NCBI GenBank assembly: GCA_017881445.1
Contig: JADGQX010000016.1
Location: 1-34,964, forward strand
Reading direction: 5' to 3'
DNA: 34,964 bases
Origin: Gemmatimonadota bacterium
GTDB lineage: Bacteria > Gemmatimonadota > Gemmatimonadetes > Longimicrobiales > RSA9
Part shown: positions 20,301 to 26,181 of the stretch, piece by piece
Layout: every line of letters begins with the position of its first letter
How positions within the stretch are numbered: position 1 is the stretch's first letter
Made by a program: the position numbers and the translations under genes
The notes under the pieces: generated by a model
What the model saw: the letters and a program-made list of their open reading frames with translations, nothing else
The model's database searches: none
What the model was told of the DNA's origin: nothing

Positions 20301-20720
20301 CTGCAACCCTTCAACAACCGGCTCGCCGTGCTGACCATCACCGGGGCGAAGCTGCGCCAGGCCGTCGAGACCGCCGTGCGCGGCACCAGCCCCGACGCCA
20401 ACGTCAGCGGCATCCGCGCCAGCTACGACCGGTCCCGGCCGCCCGGCGCCCGCCTGACCGCCCTCACCCTCGCCGATGGCACCCCCATCCGCGACGACGC
20501 CCACTACACGGTGGCCATGCCCGACTTCCTGGCCGGTGGCGGCGACCGCTACTCCGCCTTTACCGCGCCGCTGGCCCGCACCGACTCGCCGCTGGTGGAC
20601 CTGGACGCGCTCATCGCCTACCTGCGCGGGCGTCCCCAGCCTGTTCAGGCACCCGCGGACCCGCGGCTGGTTCCCTTCGGGCCCGAGCCCGGGCCCGGGC
20701 CCGAAAGGAACCGGCCGTGA
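17304..20720 (+). CDS. yfkN: YfkN-like tandem nucleotide phosphoesterase lipoprotein
   Basis: A 1138-residue fusion of two complete metallophosphoesterase/5'-nucleotidase modules. The N terminus is a lipoprotein signal (lipobox VLAC, Cys34). Module 1 (about 65-605) has TTDVHGH (Asp74, His76), IGNHEYNYG and GHTHRE, and a C-domain with SIGQIAAIYPYENTLAAVRL and SYRRGGGGGYSM, features of CpdB-type 2',3'-cyclic-nucleotide phosphodiesterases. Module 2 (about 630-1120) has TTNDFHGH (Asp640), IGNHEFDWG, VAGHTHT, NNGGIRAEL and LQPFNNRL, as in UshA-type 5'-nucleotidases. This order matches Bacillus YfkN. It would turn extracellular cyclic and 5' nucleotides into nucleosides. The stop overlaps the adenosine deaminase GTG. 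The linker near residue 885-910 holds two repeat fragments. Confidence 0.9.
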   Translation: MNRPNRFYAHSLRAASRPLVCILPLASLATVLACATAVPPAPRPALAPAPAQAQAAPLAPADSTVTLYLLGTTDVHGHVYPYDYYNGRATGQGLALLAPLVDSVRAAHPGATYLFDSGDLLQGTPLTYLAARPGAAPPGLRPAPGAPREPHPVMVAMNLMRYDASAIGNHEYNYGIGTLDSTLAQAHFPFVAANVFRHGTDQPAYRPYVLLAHVVAPGDTVLVGVTGVTPPGVLIWDRGNVLDRLDFREPVASLKPVVAEMKARGADVVVVLNHGGLEGTSYDTTSGVPPENAGARIAREVAGVDVVFLGHTHRELADSAINGVLLTQAGAQARSLAQATVTLVRRGPSDWAVSARRAMLLRPDPRHADQALLDSLRWAHERALAYVRSVVGRATEPMEAARARAEDTPLVDFVNEVQRRAAGTELSAASSFAPEASIPAGPVSIGQIAAIYPYENTLAAVRLTGAQLRGYLEKSAEYFRTWPVPAGQSLVNPGVVGYNFDMVSGVDYTIDLSRPVGQRITALTFRGKPVRPDQSFTMALNSYRRGGGGGYSMVAAAPAVYEKDQDIRDLLVDEVRRKGVLRPADYFRRNWVIVPAAAAQQAARELPDYGRRPGAPSAGAAASGGARPAPLRLRVLTTNDFHGHLLPETYAWSGGRPVGGAATLAAYFRAEREGFGGPVVLLDAGDEMQGTPISNLTRGASTVSFFDAVTDRAAAIGNHEFDWGVAALRARMAQARYPWLAANVFVAGADTAPSWVHATTMLVVGGVRVGVIGLATRETPNTTKAENVRGLEFRDGAAAIDRWVPQLRRQGADFVVVVAHSGAACDASGGADCRGEVVDWARAVHERPDLIVAGHTHTLMRVVVNGIPIVQAASYGQRYGVVDLERGDRATPAPSAGGSASVTSVAVRDLPVAWADRLPPDSGVAALVARYQREIGPRVNAVVATLAGPISRGMGDFPLGRLLADAWRAQTGAQVAFINNGGIRAELKAGPVTWGALYELQPFNNRLAVLTITGAKLRQAVETAVRGTSPDANVSGIRASYDRSRPPGARLTALTLADGTPIRDDAHYTVAMPDFLAGGGDRYSAFTAPLARTDSPLVDLDALIAYLRGRPQPVQAPADPRLVPFGPEPGPGPERNRP
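19960..19976 (+). repeat. GGGGCGAYC unit pair inside the phosphoesterase gene
   Basis: One GGGGCGATC unit (19960-19968) followed by a near-copy GGGCGACG, encoding part of ERGDRAT. It matches the 9-bp repeats in the htrA-like gene and purS. Confidence 0.5.
20002..20019 (-). repeat. Lone CACGGAG repeat unit in coding sequence
   Basis: Read on the minus strand this is CCACGGAGGTCACGGAGG. It matches the left arm of the 126-bp element (CCACAGAGGTCACAGAG) at 15 of 17 positions. It lies in the linker of the second module of the phosphoesterase and keeps the frame (SVTSVA). Confidence 0.45.
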
Positions 20721-21760
20721 GCGTCACGGTGACCCGGGAGCTGCTGGAGCGCCTCCCCAAGACCGACCTGCACGTCCACCTCGATGGCTGCCTCCGGCCC
20801 GAGACGCTCATCGAGCTGGCCCGCGAGCGCTCCCGGGAGCTGCCCTCCTGGGACCCCGACGAGCTGCGCGATTTCATGCACGTCCAGGACGCCACCGACC
20901 TGGTCGACTACCTGGACCGCTTCGACATCACCCTGCGCGTCATGCAGGACGCCGGCGCGCTCGAGCGCATCGCCTACGAGCTGGCCGAGGATGCCGCCCG
21001 CGAGAATGTCCGCTACATGGAAGTGCGCTACTCCCCCATCCTCAACGCCCGAGAGGGACTGACGCTCCCCCAGACCGTCGAGGCGCCGCTGCGCGGACTC
21101 CAGCGCGCCGAGCAGGAGTTCGGCATCAGGACCGGCATCATCATCTGCGGCATCCGCAACATGAACCCGCTCACCTCTTTGGACCTGGCCGACCTCACGG
21201 TCGAGTTCCGCGAGCGCGGCGTCGTCGCCTTCGACCTGGCCGGCGCCGAGTACAACTATCCCCCCAAGAAGCACCGCGACGCCTTCTACCGCGTCATCAA
21301 CGCCAACATCGCCGCCACCATCCACGCAGGCGAGGCCTACGGCCCGGAGTCCATCCACCAGGCGCTCCACTACTGCAACGCCAACCGCATCGGCCACGGC
21401 ACCCGACTCTGGGAAGACCCGACGCTCATGGCCTACGTCAACGATTTCCGCATCCCCCTGGAAATCTGCCTCACCTCCAACGTCCAGACCCGCGCCGTCG
21501 CCAGCTTCGAGGCCCACCCGCTCCGCCTCTACTACGACGAGGGCCTGGTCGTCACCATCAACACCGACAACCGCCTCATGAGCGCCACCACCGTCACCGA
21601 CGAGTACTGGCGCGCCCACCAGCACCTGGCCTTCACCTGGGACGAGCTCTGCGCCTGCGCCCTCATGGGCTTCGAGAGCGCGTTCCTGCCCTTCCGTGAG
21701 AAGCAGGAGCTGGTCGAGCAGATGCGCCTGGAGATCGAGGCGCTCACCGACTCCGCCTGA
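20717..21760 (+). CDS. add: Adenosine deaminase
   Basis: Zinc hydrolase of the amidohydrolase superfamily converting adenosine to inosine. The 347-residue protein carries the metal ligands in TDLHVHLDG (His19, His21), the HAGEAYG segment near 200 (His and catalytic Glu), RIGHGTR near 225 and NTDNR near 280, where the usual second Asp of the DD pair is Asn. To my knowledge some bacterial family members share that Asn. The start is a GTG overlapping the phosphoesterase stop (GTGA), so the cytoplasmic deaminase is coupled to the surface enzyme that produces its nucleoside. A related substrate such as a modified adenosine is possible. Confidence 0.9.
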   Translation: MSVTVTRELLERLPKTDLHVHLDGCLRPETLIELARERSRELPSWDPDELRDFMHVQDATDLVDYLDRFDITLRVMQDAGALERIAYELAEDAARENVRYMEVRYSPILNAREGLTLPQTVEAPLRGLQRAEQEFGIRTGIIICGIRNMNPLTSLDLADLTVEFRERGVVAFDLAGAEYNYPPKKHRDAFYRVINANIAATIHAGEAYGPESIHQALHYCNANRIGHGTRLWEDPTLMAYVNDFRIPLEICLTSNVQTRAVASFEAHPLRLYYDEGLVVTINTDNRLMSATTVTDEYWRAHQHLAFTWDELCACALMGFESAFLPFREKQELVEQMRLEIEALTDSA

Positions 21761-21808
21761 GCCAGCCCTTGCGCCTGCCGACAGTGCATCGCGCGGCAAG
21801 CCTCATGA

Positions 21809-21988
21809 TTCACCACAGAGTTCATAGAGGTACGGGAGAGATCCCCGGCACCGCAGCACCCGGCCTGCGAACCCCTGGCTCCATCGTTCATCCCGGCTAT
21901 GTCGTTGGTTTTAGCTGGTTTGAACAAACAACTGCCTGATGACGCCCGGGAAGCGTGTTGGATGTACCTCTGAGCCCTCCGTGGTGAA
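21809..21988 (-). mobile_element. 180-bp internally deleted relic of the GxxExxY element
   Basis: Both ends begin TTCACCACRGAG as inverted repeats. The last 52 bases (21937-21988) match the right end of the intact element (6296-6347) at 48 of 52 positions. Inward of both ends traces of the two coding ends remain, but about 300 bp of the middle are missing. It sits between the adenosine deaminase gene and the toxin-antitoxin promoter. Confidence 0.8.
21813..21915 (-). pseudogene. Remnant of a GxxExxY coding sequence
   Basis: On the minus strand, 21892-21906 reads AACGACATAGCCGGG, against AACGACATCACCGGG in the intact gene's first codons, but the ATG is lost. The stretch from about 21880 down to 21813 matches the last codons (GGGTTCGCAGG..., against GGGTTGCGCCG...) out of frame. 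The nuclease core is gone. Confidence 0.6.
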
Positions 21989-22035
21989 CATTCCGTCGTC
22001 GAAGACGCCCCTCGAATCGTGGTGACCACCGGGGC

Positions 22036-22064
22036 TTGTCCCGAGTCCATACTTGCACTACAAT
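22036..22064 (+). promoter_or_regulatory. Sigma70-type promoter of the toxin-antitoxin operon
   Basis: TTGTCC (22036-22041) and TACAAT (22059-22064) are separated by 17 bases, about 30 bases before the antitoxin ATG, in an unusually AT-rich patch. GGAG (22084-22087) six bases before the ATG is the ribosome-binding site. Confidence 0.65.
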
Positions 22065-22080
22065 ATCACTTGAGTCCATA
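22043..22080 (+). promoter_or_regulatory. Paired GAGTCCATA direct repeats, probable antitoxin operator
   Basis: GAGTCCATA occurs at 22043-22051, inside the promoter spacer, and again at 22072-22080, downstream of the -10 box, 29 bp apart. The placement suits repression by the adjacent Xre-type antitoxin; this is inferred. Confidence 0.5.
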
Positions 22081-22093
22081 ACTGGAGCAGATT

Positions 22094-22492
22094 ATGGCAT
22101 TGCCTCAGAAGCGACGAGGGCCGATCCCGCACGCGGAGCTGGCCGGCGCCGGGCTGCGCGCCTTCTTTCGCATCGCCGAGGCCTGGGGGCTGGGCATCGA
22201 GGAGCAGGTGACGCTGCTGGGGAGTCCCGGGCGCTCGACGTACTTCAAGTGGAAGCGGGACGGGGCGACGTCGCTCCCCCGGGACGTGCTGGAGCGGATC
22301 TCCTACATCCTGGGGATCTACAAGGCGCTGCAGATCCTGCTGCCGGACCTGGCCGCGGCGGACGGCTGGGTGCGGCGGCCGAATTCGGCACCGCTCTTCG
22401 GCGGTCGGAGTGCGCTGGAGCGGATGCTGTCGGGGAACGTGGCGGACCTTTACCTGGTGCGGCAGTATCTGGATGCCGAGCGGGGCGCGTAG
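22094..22492 (+). CDS. MbcA/ParS/Xre-type antitoxin
   Basis: A 132-residue antitoxin of the Xre-RES class: it binds and neutralises the RES toxin and usually represses its own operon. The N-terminal half is a helical Xre-like DNA-binding region (STYFKWKRDGATSLP, then VLERISYILGIYKALQILLP). The C-terminal half is the toxin-binding domain, seen as FGGRSALERMLSGNVADLYL with VRQYLDAERG at the end. The start is set by GGAG six bases upstream. The last 20 bases overlap the best toxin start. A promoter and two direct repeats lie directly upstream. Confidence 0.88.
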   Translation: MALPQKRRGPIPHAELAGAGLRAFFRIAEAWGLGIEEQVTLLGSPGRSTYFKWKRDGATSLPRDVLERISYILGIYKALQILLPDLAAADGWVRRPNSAPLFGGRSALERMLSGNVADLYLVRQYLDAERGA

Positions 22493-23234
22493 CGCGGCCG
22501 CGGCCGGCGGAGGTGGGGCGCCGGAGGGGCGAGGTGGCCCGGAGCCGCCCGTTCGGGCGCTGGGCTGGGGCCCGGCCTATAGGATCTTGCCCTCGCGCTT
22601 CCCGCCCATCGACCTGTTCGAGCGCGTGGCGTCGCCCGCGGACTGGGAGGCGCTGATCGAGCTGGAGTCGCTGACCAACGACCGGCTGCGGGACGAGGTG
22701 GGGCGGATCCAGCTGGTGCCGCCGGAGGAGCGCGTGTCCGGGCCGGGCGCGGGCTACGTCATGGCGGCCTTCACGCACATCGCGCCGGAGGGCGGGCGCT
22801 TCAACGACCCGAGCTTCGGCGCCTATTACGCCGCCCGCGCCCTGGAGACGGCGGTGGCGGAGACGAGCTACCACCGGGCGCGCTTCCTGTCCGCCACACA
22901 GGAGCCAGCCATGCAGCTGGACATGCGCGTGCTGGAGGCGGAGCTCGCGGGAGAGTTCCACGACCTGCGCGGGCTGCGCGCAGAGTGGCCGGCGGTGTAC
23001 GAGCCCGCCGACTACTCCGCGGGCCAGGCGCTGGCGCGACGGCTGAGGGCGGGTGGCTCGGACGGCGTCGCCTTCGAGAGCGTGCGGCACGCCGGCGGCG
23101 AGTGCGCCGCGGTGTTCCGCCCGCGCCTGGTCCTGCGCTGCCGCGAAACGCGGACGCTCACCTACATCTGGGACGGTCAGTCGATCTCGGGCGTGTACGA
23201 GAAGAAGCCGTTCCGCCCCCGCCACACGCGCTGA
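22473..23234 (+). CDS. RES-domain toxin (MbcT-like)
   Basis: Toxin of the RES family; characterised members destroy cellular NAD+. The RES core is visible as GGRFNDPSFGAYYAARALET (Arg109 in GRFN, then paired Tyr) followed by AVAETSYHR with the conserved Glu. The later FESVRHAGG supplies the family's conserved Ser. I placed the start at the ATG at 22473, which overlaps the antitoxin by 20 bases and gives 253 residues; a GTG further in would remove the low-complexity N terminus of about 35 residues. All named RES residues are present, so the toxin is probably functional. Confidence 0.87.
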   Translation: MPSGARSAAAAGGGGAPEGRGGPEPPVRALGWGPAYRILPSRFPPIDLFERVASPADWEALIELESLTNDRLRDEVGRIQLVPPEERVSGPGAGYVMAAFTHIAPEGGRFNDPSFGAYYAARALETAVAETSYHRARFLSATQEPAMQLDMRVLEAELAGEFHDLRGLRAEWPAVYEPADYSAGQALARRLRAGGSDGVAFESVRHAGGECAAVFRPRLVLRCRETRTLTYIWDGQSISGVYEKKPFRPRHTR

Positions 23235-23442
23235 GCGGACGTCGAGACGCGTGAGCCCGCTTGCCGCACGAATGCGCTGACACCTGCCGCCTTGACCGGC
23301 GTCCCAGACTGCGCCGATGGTCTAACGTGCAAAGCGCTTGGTCTTCCCATCCCTTCCGCAAAGCGGTCCTTCTCGCCGCCCCCCACGTAGCGTTGAAGCC
23401 AGGCGCCGGCGGGCGTCAGCGCGTCCGCATCGGTGCCGTCGC
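23235..23442. other. Intergenic stretch between the RES toxin and TolB/TPR genes
   Basis: No gene is supported here. A TTGACC at 23292-23297 has no good -10 partner at normal spacing (TAACGT is 25 bases away), so the promoter of the following gene is not located. Confidence 0.4.
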
Positions 23443-25230
23443 ATGAGAGAACCCCTGTCCGATCCGGGTCCGCGCGGATTGCAGACGCTTCTCGCCGAAC
23501 TGAAGCGGCGGAAGGTGTTCCAGCTCGCCGCCGTATACGGCGCGACCGCGTTCGTCGTGCTCCAGGTCGCCGACCTGTCCTTCCCGCGCCTCGGGCTGCC
23601 CGACTGGACGGTGACCTTCGTGCTCGTGCTGGAGCTGGCCGGCTTCCCCTTCGCGCTCGTGCTCGCCTGGGCCTACGAGACGGGACCGGGCGGGCTGCGC
23701 CGCACGGAGCCCGCGGCGCCGGGCGAGCTCGAGGCGATCGTCGCGGAGCCCCGCGCACGCCGGTGGCCGGCCGGTATCGCCGCCGTCGTCGGCGTGCTGC
23801 TGCTAGGGGCCGCCGCCGCGTGGGGCTTCGGCCTGGTGGGCCACCGGCACGCGCGCTACGACTCGATCGCGGTGCTGCCCTTCACGAACATGAGCGGCGA
23901 CCCCGCCAACGAGTACTTCGGCGACGGGCTCGCCGAGGAGCTGCTGAACTCGCTGGCCAACATCCCGGGCTTGAAGGTAGCGGCGCGCACGTCCGCGTTC
24001 GCGCTGAAGAACTCGAAGCTGGGCGTGCGCGCCATCGGCGACACGCTCGGTGTCGCGGCCGTGCTGGAGGGCAGCGTGCGCCGTTCCGAGGGGCGCGTCC
24101 GCATCGTCGCGGAGCTGAGCGACGCGCGCACCGGCTACGACCTGTGGTCGCATACGTACGACCGGCCTATGACCGAGCTGTTCGCGGTGCAGTCGGCCAT
24201 CGCGTCGGAGATCGTGGACGCGCTCGCGATCCGGCTGTCGGGCGGCGCCGCCAGCCTGGCCCGCGGCGGCACCTCGAACGTCGCGGCTTACGACATCTAT
24301 CTCGAGGGCCGGCAGAAATGGGCGACGCGGCGGGTGCCGGAGCTGCGCGCCGCGGTCGACGACTTCGAGGTGGCGCTCTCGCGAGATTCATCCTTCGCGC
24401 TCGCGTGGAGCGGCCTCGCCGACGCCATCGACGCGCTCGCCTTCCGCGACGGCTCGTCGCGGCGACTCGTGCCGCGCGGGAAGTACGCGGCGCAACGCGC
24501 GCTGATCCTCGACCCGGAGCTGGCCGAGGCGTGGGCGTCGCTCGGCCAGCTCTACTGCGACTTCGACCGCGACTGGGTCATGGCCGAGCTGGCGCTACGC
24601 CGCGCCCTGGCGCTCAAGCCTTCGTACGCCTCGGCCGCGCGCTGGCTCTCCGATATTCTCCGCTACACGGGGCGGCCGGCGGAAGCGCTGGAGTTCGGCC
24701 GTCGAGCGGTGGAGCTGGATCCGCTCTCCCCCCACATGGCCGACGGCGTCGCCCAGACGCTGCTCGTGCTCGAGCGATGGGGCGACGCCCGCGCCGCGTA
24801 CGACCACCTGCTCCTCGACACCAACTACGATATCTCGATCCCCCCCCTCGTCGCCGTGCCTCGCCTCCGCTACGGGGCGGACCAGGCGGCAGTCGTCGCG
24901 CGACGTTGGGCACGCTTCAGCGGCGCCGACACGTCCACGGCCGGCATCCTGGGCCGTGCCCTGGTCGTGCCGGCATTGCGCGACTCCGCCCGTACCATCC
25001 TGGCGCGCATGAAGTTCAATGCCATCCGCCATCGCGACCTGGCCGCCCTCCAGAGCGCCTTCGGCGACACCGCCGCCGCGCTCGCGACCCTCGAGCGCGC
25101 GCTGACCGAAGGCGACCCGCAGCTTGTCACGATCGGCACCTATCCCGCGTACGAGCCGCTGCGGGGGTCCCCTCGCTTCCAGCGCATCGTGCACGCGTAC
25201 GGTCTCCCCATCGGCTATCGCTCCCATTGA
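23443..25230 (+). CDS. Membrane-anchored TolB-like / TPR protein
   Basis: A 595-residue protein of the type widespread in Gemmatimonadota and Acidobacteriota, often annotated as a TPR or adenylate-cyclase-like protein. Residues about 18-85 (LKRRKVFQLAAVYGATAFVV, then LPDWTVTFVLVLELAGF) form two membrane helices, and a third lies near 107-130. Residues about 140-255 are a FlgO/TolB-like N-domain (SIAVLPFTNMSGDPANEYF, then LAEELLNSLANIPGLKVAAR). The rest is tetratricopeptide repeats. No cyclase, kinase or DNA-binding domain is present, so it is probably a scaffold or sensor. The ATG at 23443 was chosen because family similarity begins within 20 residues of it. Confidence 0.82.
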   Translation: MREPLSDPGPRGLQTLLAELKRRKVFQLAAVYGATAFVVLQVADLSFPRLGLPDWTVTFVLVLELAGFPFALVLAWAYETGPGGLRRTEPAAPGELEAIVAEPRARRWPAGIAAVVGVLLLGAAAAWGFGLVGHRHARYDSIAVLPFTNMSGDPANEYFGDGLAEELLNSLANIPGLKVAARTSAFALKNSKLGVRAIGDTLGVAAVLEGSVRRSEGRVRIVAELSDARTGYDLWSHTYDRPMTELFAVQSAIASEIVDALAIRLSGGAASLARGGTSNVAAYDIYLEGRQKWATRRVPELRAAVDDFEVALSRDSSFALAWSGLADAIDALAFRDGSSRRLVPRGKYAAQRALILDPELAEAWASLGQLYCDFDRDWVMAELALRRALALKPSYASAARWLSDILRYTGRPAEALEFGRRAVELDPLSPHMADGVAQTLLVLERWGDARAAYDHLLLDTNYDISIPPLVAVPRLRYGADQAAVVARRWARFSGADTSTAGILGRALVVPALRDSARTILARMKFNAIRHRDLAALQSAFGDTAAALATLERALTEGDPQLVTIGTYPAYEPLRGSPRFQRIVHAYGLPIGYRSH

Positions 25231-25288
25231 CGCTCGGCTTGCCGTTGGGCGTCGCCTTCGTCATGCGCCCTCGTGCGCCCGGACCCGA

Positions 25289-25310
25289 CGGGGCGCTGGC
25301 GCCCGCCCCG
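25289..25310 (+). terminator. Possible terminator hairpin after the TolB/TPR gene
   Basis: CGGGGCG and CGCCCCG form a perfect 7-bp stem around an 8-base loop, 58 bases after the stop. There is no T tract, so this is a weak call. Confidence 0.35.
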
Positions 25311-25440
25311 CCGAGTGGCGCCCCGGGAACTGTAGCCCGCCCCGCCCGTGTTCCCATGAATCGACCTGTTGGCGGCCGGGTGCGACCGGGCGCCGGCCGC
25401 GTCCCGCGAGCGCTCGCCGCAATCGCCGAACGGAGAGCTC

Positions 25441-26094
25441 ATGATCTGCATCGTGGCACGAGGCCGCTGGACCGTGCTCTATGCCTGGCTGGCCGTGGTC
25501 GCCGCCGCTCCCATGACGGGCTGTGCCAGCGGGGGCCGGGCCGGGGGCGGGGGTGTGGGCCCGTCCATGAGCATGCAGTTCAGCGGCTCGCCCGAGCTGG
25601 CGGGCACGGCCAGCCTGCCGGCCGATGCCGGCGGGCCGCCCGCAGCCGTCGTGGCCGCGACGGTGCTGGAGGTGCTGCAGTGGCCGGTGTTGAGCGTGGA
25701 TACGGCCCAGGGCGGGCTGGTCAGCGACTGGCAGTACTTCGAGCCGGCGATCCGGGGCTCCTCACGCCAGACCTTCTGCCAGAATCCCATGGCGCTCCGA
25801 TTCACGGTGCGCAAGACGCCGAAGGGCTGGACGGAGCTGATCGCCGAGGCGTACGTCCCGCGCTCCGCCGGAGGCGGCGGAGCCATGAGGAGCGGATGGG
25901 ACGACTCGCTCGTGCCCCGCAACGAGCCCGATCGGGGCAACGCCCTGGGCCAGGCGCGCGGGGCGCTCGCCTCCTTCAGGAAGGCCATTGTCGCGGCCAC
26001 CGTGGACGCGGCGACGGCCAGTCGCGCAATCACCGACCTCGATCAGCAGCTGGACAACGGCGGCTTCCGCCGCTGCGCCGCCCAGGGCGGCTGA
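25441..26094 (+). CDS. Lipoprotein, unknown function
   Basis: A 217-residue protein with a signal peptide ending at a probable lipobox (PMTGC, Cys near residue 26), followed by a Gly-rich linker. The body has a mixed alpha/beta look, with VVAATVLEVLQWPVLSVDTA and WQYFEPAIRG, then TVRKTPKGWTELIAEAYVPR and a C-terminal helix. The pattern recalls lipoproteins whose soluble domain matures from a conserved beta-hairpin, but I recognise no named family. The ATG is preceded by CGGAGAGCTC. The gene ends in front of a strong bidirectional terminator shared with the convergent receptor gene. Confidence 0.75.
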   Translation: MICIVARGRWTVLYAWLAVVAAAPMTGCASGGRAGGGGVGPSMSMQFSGSPELAGTASLPADAGGPPAAVVAATVLEVLQWPVLSVDTAQGGLVSDWQYFEPAIRGSSRQTFCQNPMALRFTVRKTPKGWTELIAEAYVPRSAGGGGAMRSGWDDSLVPRNEPDRGNALGQARGALASFRKAIVAATVDAATASRAITDLDQQLDNGGFRRCAAQGG

Positions 26095-26123
26095 GCCCGT
26101 CGAGCGACCCGGCACGAAAAGGA

Positions 26124-26158
26124 CAGCGCCCCGGGGCCAGTAGCGGCCCGGGGCGCTG
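26124..26158. terminator. Bidirectional terminator hairpin
   Basis: A stem of CAGCGCCCCGGGGCC with its complement (one bulged G) encloses AGTAGC. It lies between the 3' ends of the lipoprotein gene and the minus-strand receptor gene. AAAA precedes it at 26117-26120 and gives the minus transcript a short U run. Confidence 0.8.
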
Positions 26159-26181
26159 CTTCATGCAGCGGGACGGCTTCG

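Noticed and set aside
23320-23400. Integron attC-like core (GTCTAAC ... GTTGAAG) before the TolB/TPR gene
   Set aside because: The second core lacks the final pyrimidine, and the expected inner paired boxes are not visible. There is no integrase or cassette array.
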